Shown in pieces: positions 35,030 to 45,544 of a DNA stretch of 64,000 bases (positions within the stretch are counted from its first letter, which is position 1; every line of letters begins with the position of its first letter). Source of the stretch: Morella rubra (Eukaryota; Streptophyta; Magnoliopsida; Fagales; Myricaceae); NCBI GenBank assembly GCA_003952965.2, contig CM025855.1, forward strand, positions 23,365,276-23,429,275, in the 5' to 3' direction. The position numbers and the translations under genes are program-made. Under the pieces are notes generated by a model that searched no databases, was not told the origin of the DNA, and saw only the letters and a list, made by a program, of their open reading frames with translations.

Positions 35030-38000
35030 TATCTCATACGGTGACTATATATATTTTGCGTTCCTAACTAAATCTACAACAAAGCAAAACAAAAAAAAGT
35101 CAAGTTATTACTTATCACAACAATATACTTACCTTCATTAGCCTCCAACGGCTCCTTTTCATTTTATTGCTTCCCTTGTACAGCCGATTGTTTCCCTCCT
35201 TATTTCCTTTCCCTTTATACACAGCTTCTTCAATGTAATATATATACATGTAAACGTAACTCACTAATACATAGCAATTTCCTCAATATTCGAATTGTAT
35301 TTACAAATCTCAACATGGTATCAGAGTAGTGAATTTTTTTTTCTCCATGCCTAGCTCTCATTCAGAATCAGATTCGGAGGTCTCTCCTCCTCCTCCTTCC
35401 AAACTTCAACTGGACGCCTCCTCTCCTTTTTTTCTTCATTCCTCTGACTACCCCGATGCCATTTTGGTCTCCACCCTTCTCAATGGTGACAATTATCTCC
35501 GCTGGCAGAGAGCAATGAAAATTGCTCTCAATGCCAAGCACAAGCTTGGTTTCATGGATGGTTCCCTCCCCAAACCCGACTCTTCTTCTGCTGACATCCA
35601 ATTGTGGGAACGGTGTAACGATATGGTTCTGTCATGGATTCTCAATTCCATTGACAGATCCATTTCCGACAGCCTACTCTACCACAACAGTCCTAGAGAT
35701 GTATGGCTTGACCTCCAGGAACGTTTTTCCCAATCTAACAATCCCCGAGTTTTTCACTTAAAACGTGAAATCTCTCTTCTCACCCAAGACACTCGGCCTC
35801 TCTCTACATATTTCACCCTCCTCAAGGGTTTTTGGGATGAGCTCTCTGTCCTAACCCTCTTCCCTCCCTGCAGTTGCGGTGCTCCCCAACAGATTCACCA
35901 TCTTCATGAGATAGAGCGTACCTTTCAGTTTCTTGTTGGACTCCACGACTCCTATGCCTCCATTCGCAGTCAACTTCTTGCCATGGACCCATTGCCTCCA
36001 TTGTTCAAGATCTATTCCACTCTCCATCAAGAAGAACGTCAACGTCTGCTGCATCTCCCCAGTCCACAACCTGACGCTACCGCCATGGCTGCCACCCGGA
36101 GCTCTTTCCGTCCACTAGATACGCGCGGCCACGGTCGAGGACGACCCAAATGCAGCTACTGCCACCGTGATGGTCACTGGAAGGAGCAATGTTATCGCCT
36201 CCATGGTTTCCCTCCAGGCCACCGCAACACCTCCTCCCGCGCTCCTCTTGGCTCCACCGATGGTTCTCATGGCTCCTCCTCTTCGGCACACCAAGTTTCA
36301 GCTCCTGGACCTTCTCTTGTTGACCACGGCGCACTAGGCTCTCTTTTGCAAATGGCAACACTTCGCAATTAACGCTTGACCTAGTCCACCAACTAATGGA
36401 CTTCGTCAAGTCCAAAATTGCCCCTCCAGCCCCTTCAGCTCCTTTTACGATGAACCTTGCTGGACAGCACCTTCTGGATTTACTTAATTCCAAATCTACC
36501 CCTCATGTCACCTTGGCCTCTCCTTCGGTCAACTTTGCTGGTAATATTGCGTCCTGCAACTCCGCTTTAATTTTTTCCAATACCGAATGGGTTATTGATT
36601 CTGGTGCTTCTGATCACATGGTCTCTCAATTCTCTTGCCTTACTAATGTTATTTCTCTTGCAAATCCTTGTCCTATTAAATTACCTACAGGTGACGTTGT
36701 TTCTATTACCCAATCTGGCACCGTCCATTTAACTCCTCATTTAATTCTCTACAATGTCATTTCTGTCCCTCAATTTAAATTCAATTTATTATCTATTAGC
36801 AAACTTACCACTGATCTCAATTGTGTTGCTATATTTTCCTCACATCTTTGTCTTTTTCAAGACCTTGTCACGAAGAGGCTGATTGGAATGGGTGAACTTC
36901 GAGATGGACTCTACTACTGCAAATTTTCTTCCGTCTCTGCTCTTCATTCCACTCGCATGCACTCTCCTCATTTATGGCACGCCCGTCTCGGTCATCCCTC
37001 TATGCAATGTCTCCCTAAAATTCTTAATGTTTCTGCTACCAGTTTTCCTTGTGATATTTGTATTCGTGCTAAACATACTCGGTTACCTTTTTCTTTAAAT
37101 TTGAATAAAAGCACGGCTTGTTTTAATCGCATATATTGTGACATTTGGGTGGTTATTCTACCCCCCTCTATTTCTGGTGCTCATTATTTTTTAACTATAA
37201 TTGATGATTATTCACGTCTCACATGGGTTTTTTTAATGTGTTTTAAATCCGACACCTATACTTGCCTTAAAAAATGTTTAGCCCTCATTCGCACACAATT
37301 TAATCACTCTGTCAAATTTATCCGTACAGACAATGGCCAAGAATTTCTTTCTAATAAAATGCAACCTTATTTCATGAATATGGCATTTTTCATGAAAAGA
37401 CATGTGTTGAGACCCCGCAACAAAATGGTGTTGCTGAGCGTAAACATCGCCACCTCCTCAATGTGGCTCGATGTCTTCGTTTCATGCTCATCTTCCTCTT
37501 AAATTTTGGGGTGAATGTATTTTAACTGCTACTTATCTTATTAATCGCACTCCTTCCCCCAGTCTTCATCATCAATCTCCTTATGAACTTCTTTTTCACA
37601 AACCTCCTTCTTATGATCACTTACGTATTTTTGGTTGCTTATGTTACGCTCATACTCTTTCTTCTAGCCGTGATAAATTTTCTCCACGTGCCACACGTTG
37701 CCTTTTTATCGGTTACCCTACTCACCATAGTGCTTATCGCGTCTATGACCTCGACACACATCGCATCTTCATTTCTCTCGACGTCACTTTTGAAGAACAC
37801 ATTTTTCCTTTTCACGATCCCACTTTACACCCTTCCTTTGGCCCTGTTCTTCCTCTTCCCATTCTCGACCTTCCCTTTCTCTCTGTCTCTCCTACTCCTA
37901 CCCCTTCCCCTTCTCCATCTCCATCTCCTTCCCCTTCCCTTTCTATACCGCCTCCCTCTACCCGCCCTCGTCGTCACACACAGACCCGTGCTTACCTTCG

Positions 38001-38148
38001 TGACTACCTTTTTCCGACCTTACCTTCATCCATCTCGACTTCTCTCTCCTCTCAACCTCCCTCAGGTACGGCTCATTGTCTTTCTTCTCATTTATCTTAT
38101 CATCGTTTTAATACTCGTCATTTAGCTTTTCTTTTTTCCTTAGCTCAT
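35030..38148 (+). mobile_element. Second Copia element, incomplete, in pyruvate kinase intron 1
   Basis: A primer-binding site (TGGTATCAGAG near 35314) follows an apparent LTR end (CAAATCTCAACA), with the LTR start somewhere after about 35030. Parts recognised on the plus strand: gag (LLNGDNYLRWQRAMKIAL), zinc knuckle (CSYCHRDGHWKEQCYRLHG near 36150), protease motif WVIDSGASDHM near 36590, GAG-pre-integrase (LWHARLGHPS), integrase (IDDYSRLTWVF; RTDNGQEF) and the integrase C-terminal region. It is a different Copia lineage from the two elements sharing TGTTAGAATT LTRs. The copy is broken and incomplete: reverse transcriptase, RNase H and a 3' LTR were not found, so no LTR age can be given. Confidence 0.85.
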
Positions 38149-38349
38149 TGTATCCAACATGACAGCACAGAGGATGCCAGTGTTGTCCATGGCGATTCTC
38201 AGATTATCGAGGGTCTGTTGATGGTAAGCATGACTACTGTGGGAGAAGTTGAAGCGACCCACGTTCGTCCTTGCCCTCAGAAGCCTCTCCAACATGTCAA
38301 CCGACCATGATGAAGGTCCCAACGTGCACACTATATTAGTCTTCCGCAT
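38149..38349 (-). pseudogene. Pyruvate kinase, N-terminal exon
   Basis: From the ATG at 38349-38347: [67 protein letters not shown]. This is the N-terminal part of plant cytosolic pyruvate kinase (KTKIVCTLGP; MLEKLLRAGMNVARFNFSHG). A TTTCAG stands 13 bases before the ATG, so a spliced upstream exon is possible. The frame ends against the Copia sequence and the expected GT donor after LDTK is missing. Confidence 0.88.
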
Positions 38350-38427
38350 CCGGTATGCCCTGAAAGACTTATTAGCTATGGCCAGAATGATCTTCTTTAT
38401 ATGGCTTTCCTAAGAGGCTGACGACTT

Positions 38428-38617
38428 GTATTTATACAGAGGCTTGCTGGTCTCCTTTTCCTAATGGGACTAAAATATTGATTGTGGCGGCAGTGTTTTT
38501 CACTTTTTTGAAAGATATCAGAAGGGCGTATTTATAAAGAGACTGGCTAGTCTACTATTCCTAATGGGACTCAATTGATTGTGGCGGCAGTGTTTTTTGA
38601 AAAATATAAGAAGGCGG
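38428..38617 (-). promoter_or_regulatory. Duplicated promoter segment with two TATA boxes
   Basis: Two direct copies of a roughly 90-100 bp unit (about 38428-38527 and 38528-38617) share CCTAATGGGACT, ATTGATTGTGGCGGCAGTG and a TATA box. On the minus strand TATAAATAC lies at 38436-38428 and again at 38536-38528, exactly 100 bp apart. The inner box is about 80 bp upstream of the pyruvate kinase ATG, a plausible core promoter distance. Confidence 0.6.
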
Positions 38618-39061
38618 CAGATATTTGTATTTTGTATTTTGTTTTTCCGAGTAATTAGTTTAGTAGTTATAATAAAAACAAATCACTTTATCTATTTTAT
38701 TTATCTTTGTTTGGAAAAAATATATATTTTTCGTCCTTTAATTATAGTTCTTTATATTTTAAACGGTCAATTTGGTAACATTTTGTCCCCTCAACTAACA
38801 ACAGTTTACACTTTGCACTCATACTATTAATTTAGTTAAATGAAATGACAAGATTATCTCTATACAAAATATAATTATAAAAAATTATGAGTAAAAGTAA
38901 AAGTGTCCAAAACAAAAGTGTCTTGAACTTTTTTTTTTTTTTCAATCCAACTTACAACACATTCAAATAAAAACGCCAGAACAAATAAACAAACCCAACA
39001 AACATAACTCTAACACTAGCCAAACCAATTTTTATCAGGCCGCAAACTATACGCGGTAGCC
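38618..39061. other. AT-rich spacer
   Basis: Upstream flank of the pyruvate kinase relic. No gene, RNA or repeat recognised apart from T- and A-runs. Confidence 0.4.
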
Positions 39062-39340
39062 ATGGGGGACGAGTTCGAGTTCGCCGACAAGGTCCCTCCC
39101 TCCTTCGATTGGGAGGGACTTGGGAGATGTTATCAAGAATGCGGAAGCCAAAGGGTTCAATCCAGGACTGATCGTGCTGCTGGATGTTGTTGGGCTATAT
39201 ATTGTTGATATTCCTTGTTGGAAATTACATACTTTACTGATCATATGCGCAAAAAACCCTTCCTCCAAAGAAAAAGAGGCCGGTCTCAAAGAATAAAATG
39301 AATAACGAGAGACTGAAGCAAGGTGTTTCTGTACAATACT
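39062..39340 (+). pseudogene. S1FA: S1FA-like DNA-binding protein pseudogene
   Basis: From ATG 39062 the plus strand reads MGDEFEFADKVPPSFDWEG. The next frame gives DVIKNAEAKGFNPGLIVLL, and then a third gives FLVGNYILY, a stop, [18 protein letters not shown] and ERLKQGVS. Joined by eye, these are the landmarks of the plant S1FA family (about 70-90 residues: acidic start, one hydrophobic helix, basic KKKKPVSKKK tail with nuclear-localisation character). At least two frameshifts and one stop break it, and the blocks follow one another without introns, so a retroposed or intronless decayed copy is likely. No poly(A) tail or target duplication was identified. Confidence 0.8.
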
Positions 39341-39344
39341 TTGA

Positions 39345-40196
39345 AATCTTCTCGAAAATCATCTCCTCCAAAATTCACACACCTCTTGCCTCTTCTTCGG
39401 CTAATAAATAAGCTACCACATTTCCTTTCCTAAATGAATGAGATAATTGAACATTAAAATGAGGGAGCATCTCTAGGCACGATTATTAGTGCCCATGCCA
39501 TCATGCTGAGTGTACCTAAAAATGAGATCATCTTCGTAATTACGAGCAACACCACCTCCACCACTTGGGCTAGGATCACCACAACAACTTCTATCAGAGT
39601 TAAGTTTGAAAAAATCTTTCCCATGTTTTTGCCAAGACACAAACCTAGTTTGATGTCGCTTGAGAGCTCAAATAAGAAGTTGAAGATCTACAAAAATATT
39701 CTGGTCATATTTGGACAACTTAGAGAAGAAAGTCATATTTTGAGATAATTCTACAATAAGACCCCGAATCATATGAATCACAGCCATAGCATCAATAACC
39801 TCTTTTTTCCATTCGACCCAGACCCCGTCGAAGTCGAAAAGCTCAAATGATAATCGAAGGAAGAATCCCAACAAGAATATCTACATCGTAACTATTTATA
39901 AACTTTATGATGAATATGGTATGTCATTATATTGAACCATTTATAAACTTTTATGATGTATATGGTATGTCATTATATCAATGTGCATAACGGAATATTT
40001 AATATTCCAGGGACAAATATTCTCTTGCATGCGATATGATTCCATTCTTATTGTATTATGATTGGCTTCTATACTTGCTCTGTAATTTATTTTTCAACAA
40101 TTTTATTATTTATTCCCCTTAGCTATTGGTTTAGTTCCTATTGTATAACTTAATACCCACTATCCTATCCAAATTTAATCATCATGAGACGGCAGT
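39345..40196. other. Spacer, nothing recognised
   Basis: Short open frames on both strands (for example 39503-39748 plus) show no family features. A 50-bp direct repeat (ATAAACTTTATGATGAATATGGTATGTC, in pieces, near 39897 and 39947) is present. Confidence 0.4.
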
Positions 40197-40454
40197 ATGT
40201 TCATGTTTTTATCAAGTTATCTACAAATAATATCTGTTTTCTTTCTATTAGCTTTCGCCGTCCAAGATTCAAATTCCATGGTGACCCCAGCTGCAGCTCT
40301 GTCGCACAGGGGGATGGTTTTTGTCCCCAAAAGAAGAATGCCAGTTCTGTCATCCAGCCCTAGCCGTGGGGACTTCTCTTCTGGATGGCCCGATTTAATT
40401 GAGTTGGTTCATAATTTTCTAGACCATGAGCTAGCATCCATAGCTTTAAGATAA
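40197..40454 (+). CDS. Possible small secreted peptide precursor
   Basis: An 85-codon frame with an N-terminal hydrophobic segment (about residues 2-22, FMFLSSYLQIISVFFLLAFA) that looks like a signal peptide. The middle is basic and Pro/Ser-rich (FVPKRRMPVLSSSPSRG, about residues 42-58), faintly like the PKGxPIPPSxPSKR core of IDA-like or SGPS-type plant peptides, but without their exact residues. A TATAACTTAATA run about 50 bp upstream could be promoter-like. No homologue is recognised and the downstream context is non-coding. It may be a real short peptide gene or chance. Confidence 0.3.
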   Translation: MFMFLSSYLQIISVFFLLAFAVQDSNSMVTPAAALSHRGMVFVPKRRMPVLSSSPSRGDFSSGWPDLIELVHNFLDHELASIALR

Positions 40455-41025
40455 TCAATTCTTGTTTGCAAATTATAATTTCTCGACTTATCCTTTCATA
40501 TATAGTTAGTTTTATCCACCAAAGAAAATAGTTTGCATCTATTGATGAAGTCAATGCTTCAGTGGCGTATATTGAAGCTTATGAATAGATTACCAGCATC
40601 GCTATAACAATGATCTTCCGAACCACCAATGCCAGAAGAGTTGCTTCCAGTGCAGATCTCTATCCACCTCCAAATGCCAAACCACCTGGTGATTAGATGG
40701 CCTAATATCTCTATGCAGCAAAACAAACAAGGAGCCCGTTCCCTAAAATGGCATCATATACACCTAGAGGGAAGCTACCGTTTTAATCTTTCTACAACTC
40801 TCGACAATTCAACAGAATTATAGAAACCAAAATTGGAAACTACCTCCCCTGCAAAACTTGGGTTGGCTTGAAACATCTCCCGCTTCCAGTGGACGGAATA
40901 GAGAGGCCAAAATTAAAGGGTGGGTTACCATAAAGAGAGGAAAAACACAGCGAGGGAACTGCTATTTCAAAGTCGAAACCTAAAGTCTCCATTTATGTTA
41001 CAATGCGTTGCACTTTCAACACAAC
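40455..41025. other. 3' flank of the MRS2-5-like gene
   Basis: No gene recognised. It probably includes the 3' UTR of the magnesium transporter transcribed leftwards from 41026. Confidence 0.4.
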
Positions 41026-44000
41026 TTACAATGGAAAAATTTTCCTGTGCCTTAGATAATATAGGAAAGAGCAGTACAAAAACCCACAGGTGGCACCAGT
41101 AATAACCAGAACCCAATGGAATGCACATGGATAGTCAAAAATTGAATCTGCAAAGTTCATTCCAAATACTGCTGTGACGGAAGCGAATATTGTAGCAACA
41201 AAGGTTGCAGCCGTAAGAAGCAACTGAAATTGTATGAGTTGGTTCTGCACATTGCCCTATCAATGTACACAGTGGGAAGCTAAAACATTAGTGTCTACAT
41301 CTAGCAACAAATATAAGAAAAAGGCCAAATGATATCTAAAGCAGTAAATCATTCCTCACCAGTTTAATATTGATAAAATCTTCAGTATCATCAATGTATT
41401 CTTTGAGCTGCATCACCAAAAAAGAAATAAATTGTTGATATCAGTATCGGCACAGTGAGGTGGCAATTCTTCCAGATTTCTTTTCAAAGGATTCTATCCC
41501 AATTACTGACTGCCTCGATCTCTGAGTATAGACAACAACACGCTCACACCTACTAAATTTTATGCAATAAGGGTTATGTCTGGCTTTGTCATTACTGACG
41601 AATATCCAACCAGATTCATTGAAGACATGTGACTGGGGACTTAAAAAAGGCAATCGCATCATATGGTGGTAGAAGAACCTTACTGATTTCTAAAATTTAG
41701 CACTTGTTAATCACAAAGGCCAAGCTATCTTTTTAACACGAAAAAACAAATAAAATGTGAAGTATATGCTTTAGAGGAAGTCAAACCATTTCCTACCGAT
41801 AACAACTTGCTAAGGGTATTGTCAATGACAACAAAGTATGCCTCGAGCAACATTTCCAATTGTGCAATGTTTTCACCACTGTCAGATGAACCCATTAAGC
41901 TTCCATGCTTGCTCGAACTCACAATACTGCTAAATGCCCTTTGTAAAAAAGGAGCTCGACTGGAGGACCCCATAGGTGAAACAGGAGCAGATTTTGAAAC
42001 CTTTCCAGCCCGATCTGATGTATCAGTTTGTGTACAAATGTCACTCAACAGATAAGCCTCCGACCTTTGTTTCTTCTCAGTTAGATACATCTCAGCCATA
42101 TCACCATCATCATCCATAAGATGTTCTATCTCATCTCGGACCTGGAAATTACATGTAATATAGGACACAAGAAGCATAGAGATACTGAATATGATTGACT
42201 TGAGATATTTACCTTCTGAACACGCTGAGTCAAGGCAAGGAGGTGACCCTTGAGTCTACGCACACGTTCTAGATTAAGGGTGCTAATAGATGCTGTCAAT
42301 TCATCTAGGACGGGATATATCTCCCGTTCCAGTTCTTTTACCTATCAAATCCAGAAATTTCGTATGAAAAGGGTTGAACTCACAATTTTTTAAAGTATCA
42401 ACTTGTCAACTACACATTCTGAGTTATAATTACATATAGATTCAGTGATGCTTGCACATATATTCCCATAAATATCTATTCTTTCTGCATTCAAGAGCAT
42501 ATAAACCCAACTAGTACCAAAAACACAAAGCGAGACATTTGCGGCAATCGTGCAGATGCAGTTCCTTGATTATTAGCTTTTCCCTTTTATCCGAAATTAA
42601 TATGTTAAAGAAATGATGATTTCTTGACAGGGTTCTAACATAGGTTATGATCCAAATAGAATTCAATGGAGTAGACTTCATACATCTATCAAGTAATTGA
42701 TATTGAGGATTTGTTGATTATCTAAAGGAACATGGATAAACAAAACAGAAAAAGATCCAAACAGTGCTTTCTTTCCCACATGCATGAAAGAAATGGAGAA
42801 CCCATGGATTCTGGCAAAGCATAAGTTCAAGATAGTTGAGTGCTAAAGGAATTACTAATGTTGCTAGGGATTCATTCTCATCCAAGAAAGAAACCCCATA
42901 TGGAGAAAGCAAGAGCATTACATATGCCAGGCCTCACCACATTTTCTTCCATAAGTTTTAAGAGTCTATGCAACGAAAGGATGTATTAGACTAGGTTGCA
43001 CACCCCAACTTTTAAATTAGTTTTCACAAAGGCATGCTTACTTTAACCTTTAGGGAGGTAATAGCCTTTACGCTTAGGGTTAAACCAACCATATCAATAA
43101 AAAAGGAGCTGAGACTGATCACATCCAAGCCCATTCCAGCACCAAGAATTGTAAAACAAGCTGGGAAAGTTGGTTAAACTCTCCTCAGGTAGTATTTTAG
43201 ACTGTCAGAAGGATGAAAAAGGGGTACAAAAACCAGCCCAGCCTCATACCTTTACAGGCTCATTAGGATTGGAAAATGGCCACAACGAGGCATTGATTTT
43301 AGGAGTCAACAGCACACTAATCAGATTTGGGAAAAAATCAAAAACAAAAATCGCTATGGAGATCCTGGAGATCCTTCTGTAGATAATAGTTCTAGAACAA
43401 ATCCGACACCATAAAACTGGATCTCACCTTCTTAAGGACGCCTATAATTGTTCAAAGTGCTGTGCAGACTATACCAAATTCAAGAAGAACTGTAAGCCTA
43501 TAATTTTATTTGTTTGGATCTATCTTTAATAGAGATGACACGATTCCCATAACAGGTAGTTCTGCACATTATTGCATACCTGAGCATCCAGAGACATGCA
43601 TATTAATTCCAAAGCCAGCTCCAAAGCCCTAAATTCGAAAGGCAGATCCTCTGAATCAAATTGGTAGACAGCGTAAGCAATCCATGCAGCATTTAACTAT
43701 GTAACATAGAGTTCAACCACCTTAAAGCACCCTTTTTAGGAAAGAACTCGAGAAGCGCTGCTGAAGGTTGATGTGAATATTTAGTTCAGTTCAATAAGCA
43801 ATTTAGATTGATATGCTTTTCTTACCAGCATGATCTCTCTTTGTCTGAAGGCGTTTGCACAATTCTGACTTGTACTGAACAACACATCCATCCAAAGAAT
43901 TCATCAGGATAACCTCTTCAGCTGTGATTACACACCTGATCTGTTCGAGACTGACAACAATAGCCTGCTCCCGTCCTAATATTGTTGAAGGGTAAATGAA

Positions 44001-44261
44001 CAAAGGATCCAAAAGACGGAGATCTCTAGCAGGCAAAGAACAATGTCTCATTATAGTAGCCTTGTCAAGCTTCAAAATATTCGAATCACCATTTTTATCA
44101 ATTTTTATCCAAGACCGACTTCCATGACCTCTTTTCTTCAAGCCAGCAGTAAGACTAGACACATGTCTCCCATACCCATCTGAACTGAACCTCTCAGTGT
44201 TCTGAGAAGATGCAGATTCAGGAAGATCAAGATGAAGAAAAGGATGCCGTGATTCTTCCAT
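41026..44261 (-). CDS. MRS2-5: MRS2-type magnesium transporter (MRS2-5/MGT3-like)
   Basis: Six coding exons on the minus strand: 43826-44261, 43580-43650, 42213-42341, 41797-42141, 41360-41407 and 41026-41256. All have GT-AG borders; they total 1,260 nt, 419 residues, close to the family length. CorA/MRS2 proteins are pentameric Mg2+ channels of plant membranes. Landmarks: LKKRGHGSRSWIKID (about 42-56), ARDLRLLDPLFIYPSTILGR, the coiled helices LNLERVRRLKGHLLALTQRV and DEIEHLMDDDGDMAEMYLTE, EMLLEAYFVVIDNTLSKL, KEYIDDTEDFINIKL, two membrane helices (about 357-376 and 387-409) separated by the essential GMN motif (375-377), and a basic tail ending KIFPL. KIDxxGxxxxLxLDKATIM and LIQFQLLLTAATFVA fit the MRS2-5/MGT3 subgroup best. 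No break was seen. It is flanked by element-rich DNA. Confidence 0.92.
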
Positions 44262-45180
44262 AAGATTTTACTTCTTTTCCTTTGGCTTTCTGATTGAAAA
44301 TTGGCTTGAGGGATGCCCGCATCAGTATACGTTTGTATTTAAATGACACTCCCTCATAAGCACTGTCTTGCTTGTGCACGCTGTTCACCAAGTACTTTTG
44401 AAAGCAGAGCCATTGTAATTAATATTATCCATTTTCTTCCATTTCAAAATTTCGGAAGTAGAACCTAAAAATTAGATGTGTACAAAAAATTCAAGTTAAT
44501 CGATCAATCAAACATATGTTCGAACATGATACTACACAAAAGTAAAAATAAAGGATTTAAACATGAAGCAAATCCCTTTTAACCATCAGTTCAATGGACA
44601 AGCAATCAACTCTGACTGGTCCATAGAATTTTCCTTTAAAGGAATAAAATGAAGAAAATTCCGGATTTTGTTATTCCAATTTCAAGACACAATAAAACTG
44701 ACGACCTCAATTAAGCATGCTTAAAACTTAGTTTGACTTTCTATCTTAATTAGAAATTCAAGCCCACCCCCCCCCCCCCCCCAAAAAAAATAAATAAAGA
44801 GCTCATCAAAAATTGCATTGTAGCAATTGTTTCCACCAAAACAATCGTCCATCGATACATATGCAAATAATAGCTACTGCAATGGGACGAAACCCCAGGA
44901 AACCAAGAGTAACCCTATCAAATGAAGAACCAGTAATCAGCAGGGAAACCAAGAGAAACCCAGATGGAGAAATGGAAGAATGTAGAACATACCTTTCGTG
45001 ATTAGCTTCAGGCAGTAGGATAGATAAAGATAGCCGAAAGTGCAGAGAAATAGAGGTTTGTTTCCCGTCAGAGTGATCAGAGAGAATATCCTCAGCTTAA
45101 AATTTGACTTGAGGAGCTACTCACCATGAAAGAGCTGCTCAACACGCTTAAAATTCCGGTTCCTTCGGACATTTTCATAT
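44262..45180 (-). promoter_or_regulatory. 5' leader, leader intron and promoter side of the MRS2-5-like gene
   Basis: A strong donor (AAAG then GTATGT, near 44992 on the minus strand) and an acceptor (CAATCAG near 44298) suggest a leader intron of about 700 bp, ending some 35 bp before the ATG. The non-coding first exon would lie to the right of 44992. Leader introns are usual in this family. The intron holds a C-homopolymer (about 44768-44782) that may be a sequencing or assembly weak spot. Confidence 0.45.
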
Positions 45181-45544
45181 TGATACGCACGTTTAAGCGT
45201 AAATACTCTGAATAAGTGCGGGGAAAAAGAACGAAAATGAGAGAATCAATTCTCAAAAAGAATAAAAGGTCAAATACTATGGATAAGGACGGACCATTTA
45301 TCCTCCGAAGAAAATGTAACTTTTTTGTGTTGAAATAAAATAAGACCTAATGTAATATTTTTTCCTTGTTAGATATTTTGTTCGTGATGGGCAAAAAAAA
45401 AAAAAACCTACTAGTATATGAGAGTAAAAAAAAAAAAAACCTACGAGTCATGAATTTACTATTTTTAATTTTTTTTTTTTAACAGGCAAATCAATCAGAG
45501 TAAAAACGAAAAAAAGAACGAAAGAAATATTTGTCGATTAATAG

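Larger units (their letters stand above)
26235..38349 (-). pseudogene. Cytosolic pyruvate kinase gene broken by two Copia elements
   Basis: Four pieces on the minus strand form an ordered pyruvate kinase gene (phosphoenolpyruvate + ADP to pyruvate + ATP, last step of glycolysis, cytosol): N-terminal exon 38149-38349, second exon 34686-34990 continuing at 27186-27351 across a Copia, and last exon 26235-27044. One Copia (minus, 27352-34685) lies inside coding sequence. Another (plus, about 35030-38148) occupies the first intron and abuts exon 1, whose normal donor is gone. The order and almost full coverage show a once-functional gene. Other changes are the non-GT donor at 27185 and NVGRFNFSH in place of the usual NVARFNFSHG. 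An expressed full-length product is very unlikely. Confidence 0.88.

Noticed and set aside
37583-38125. 180-codon hydrophobic frame that could suggest a membrane protein
   Set aside because: Shadow of the Copia integrase C-terminal region in another frame; hydrophobicity comes from pyrimidine-rich codons.
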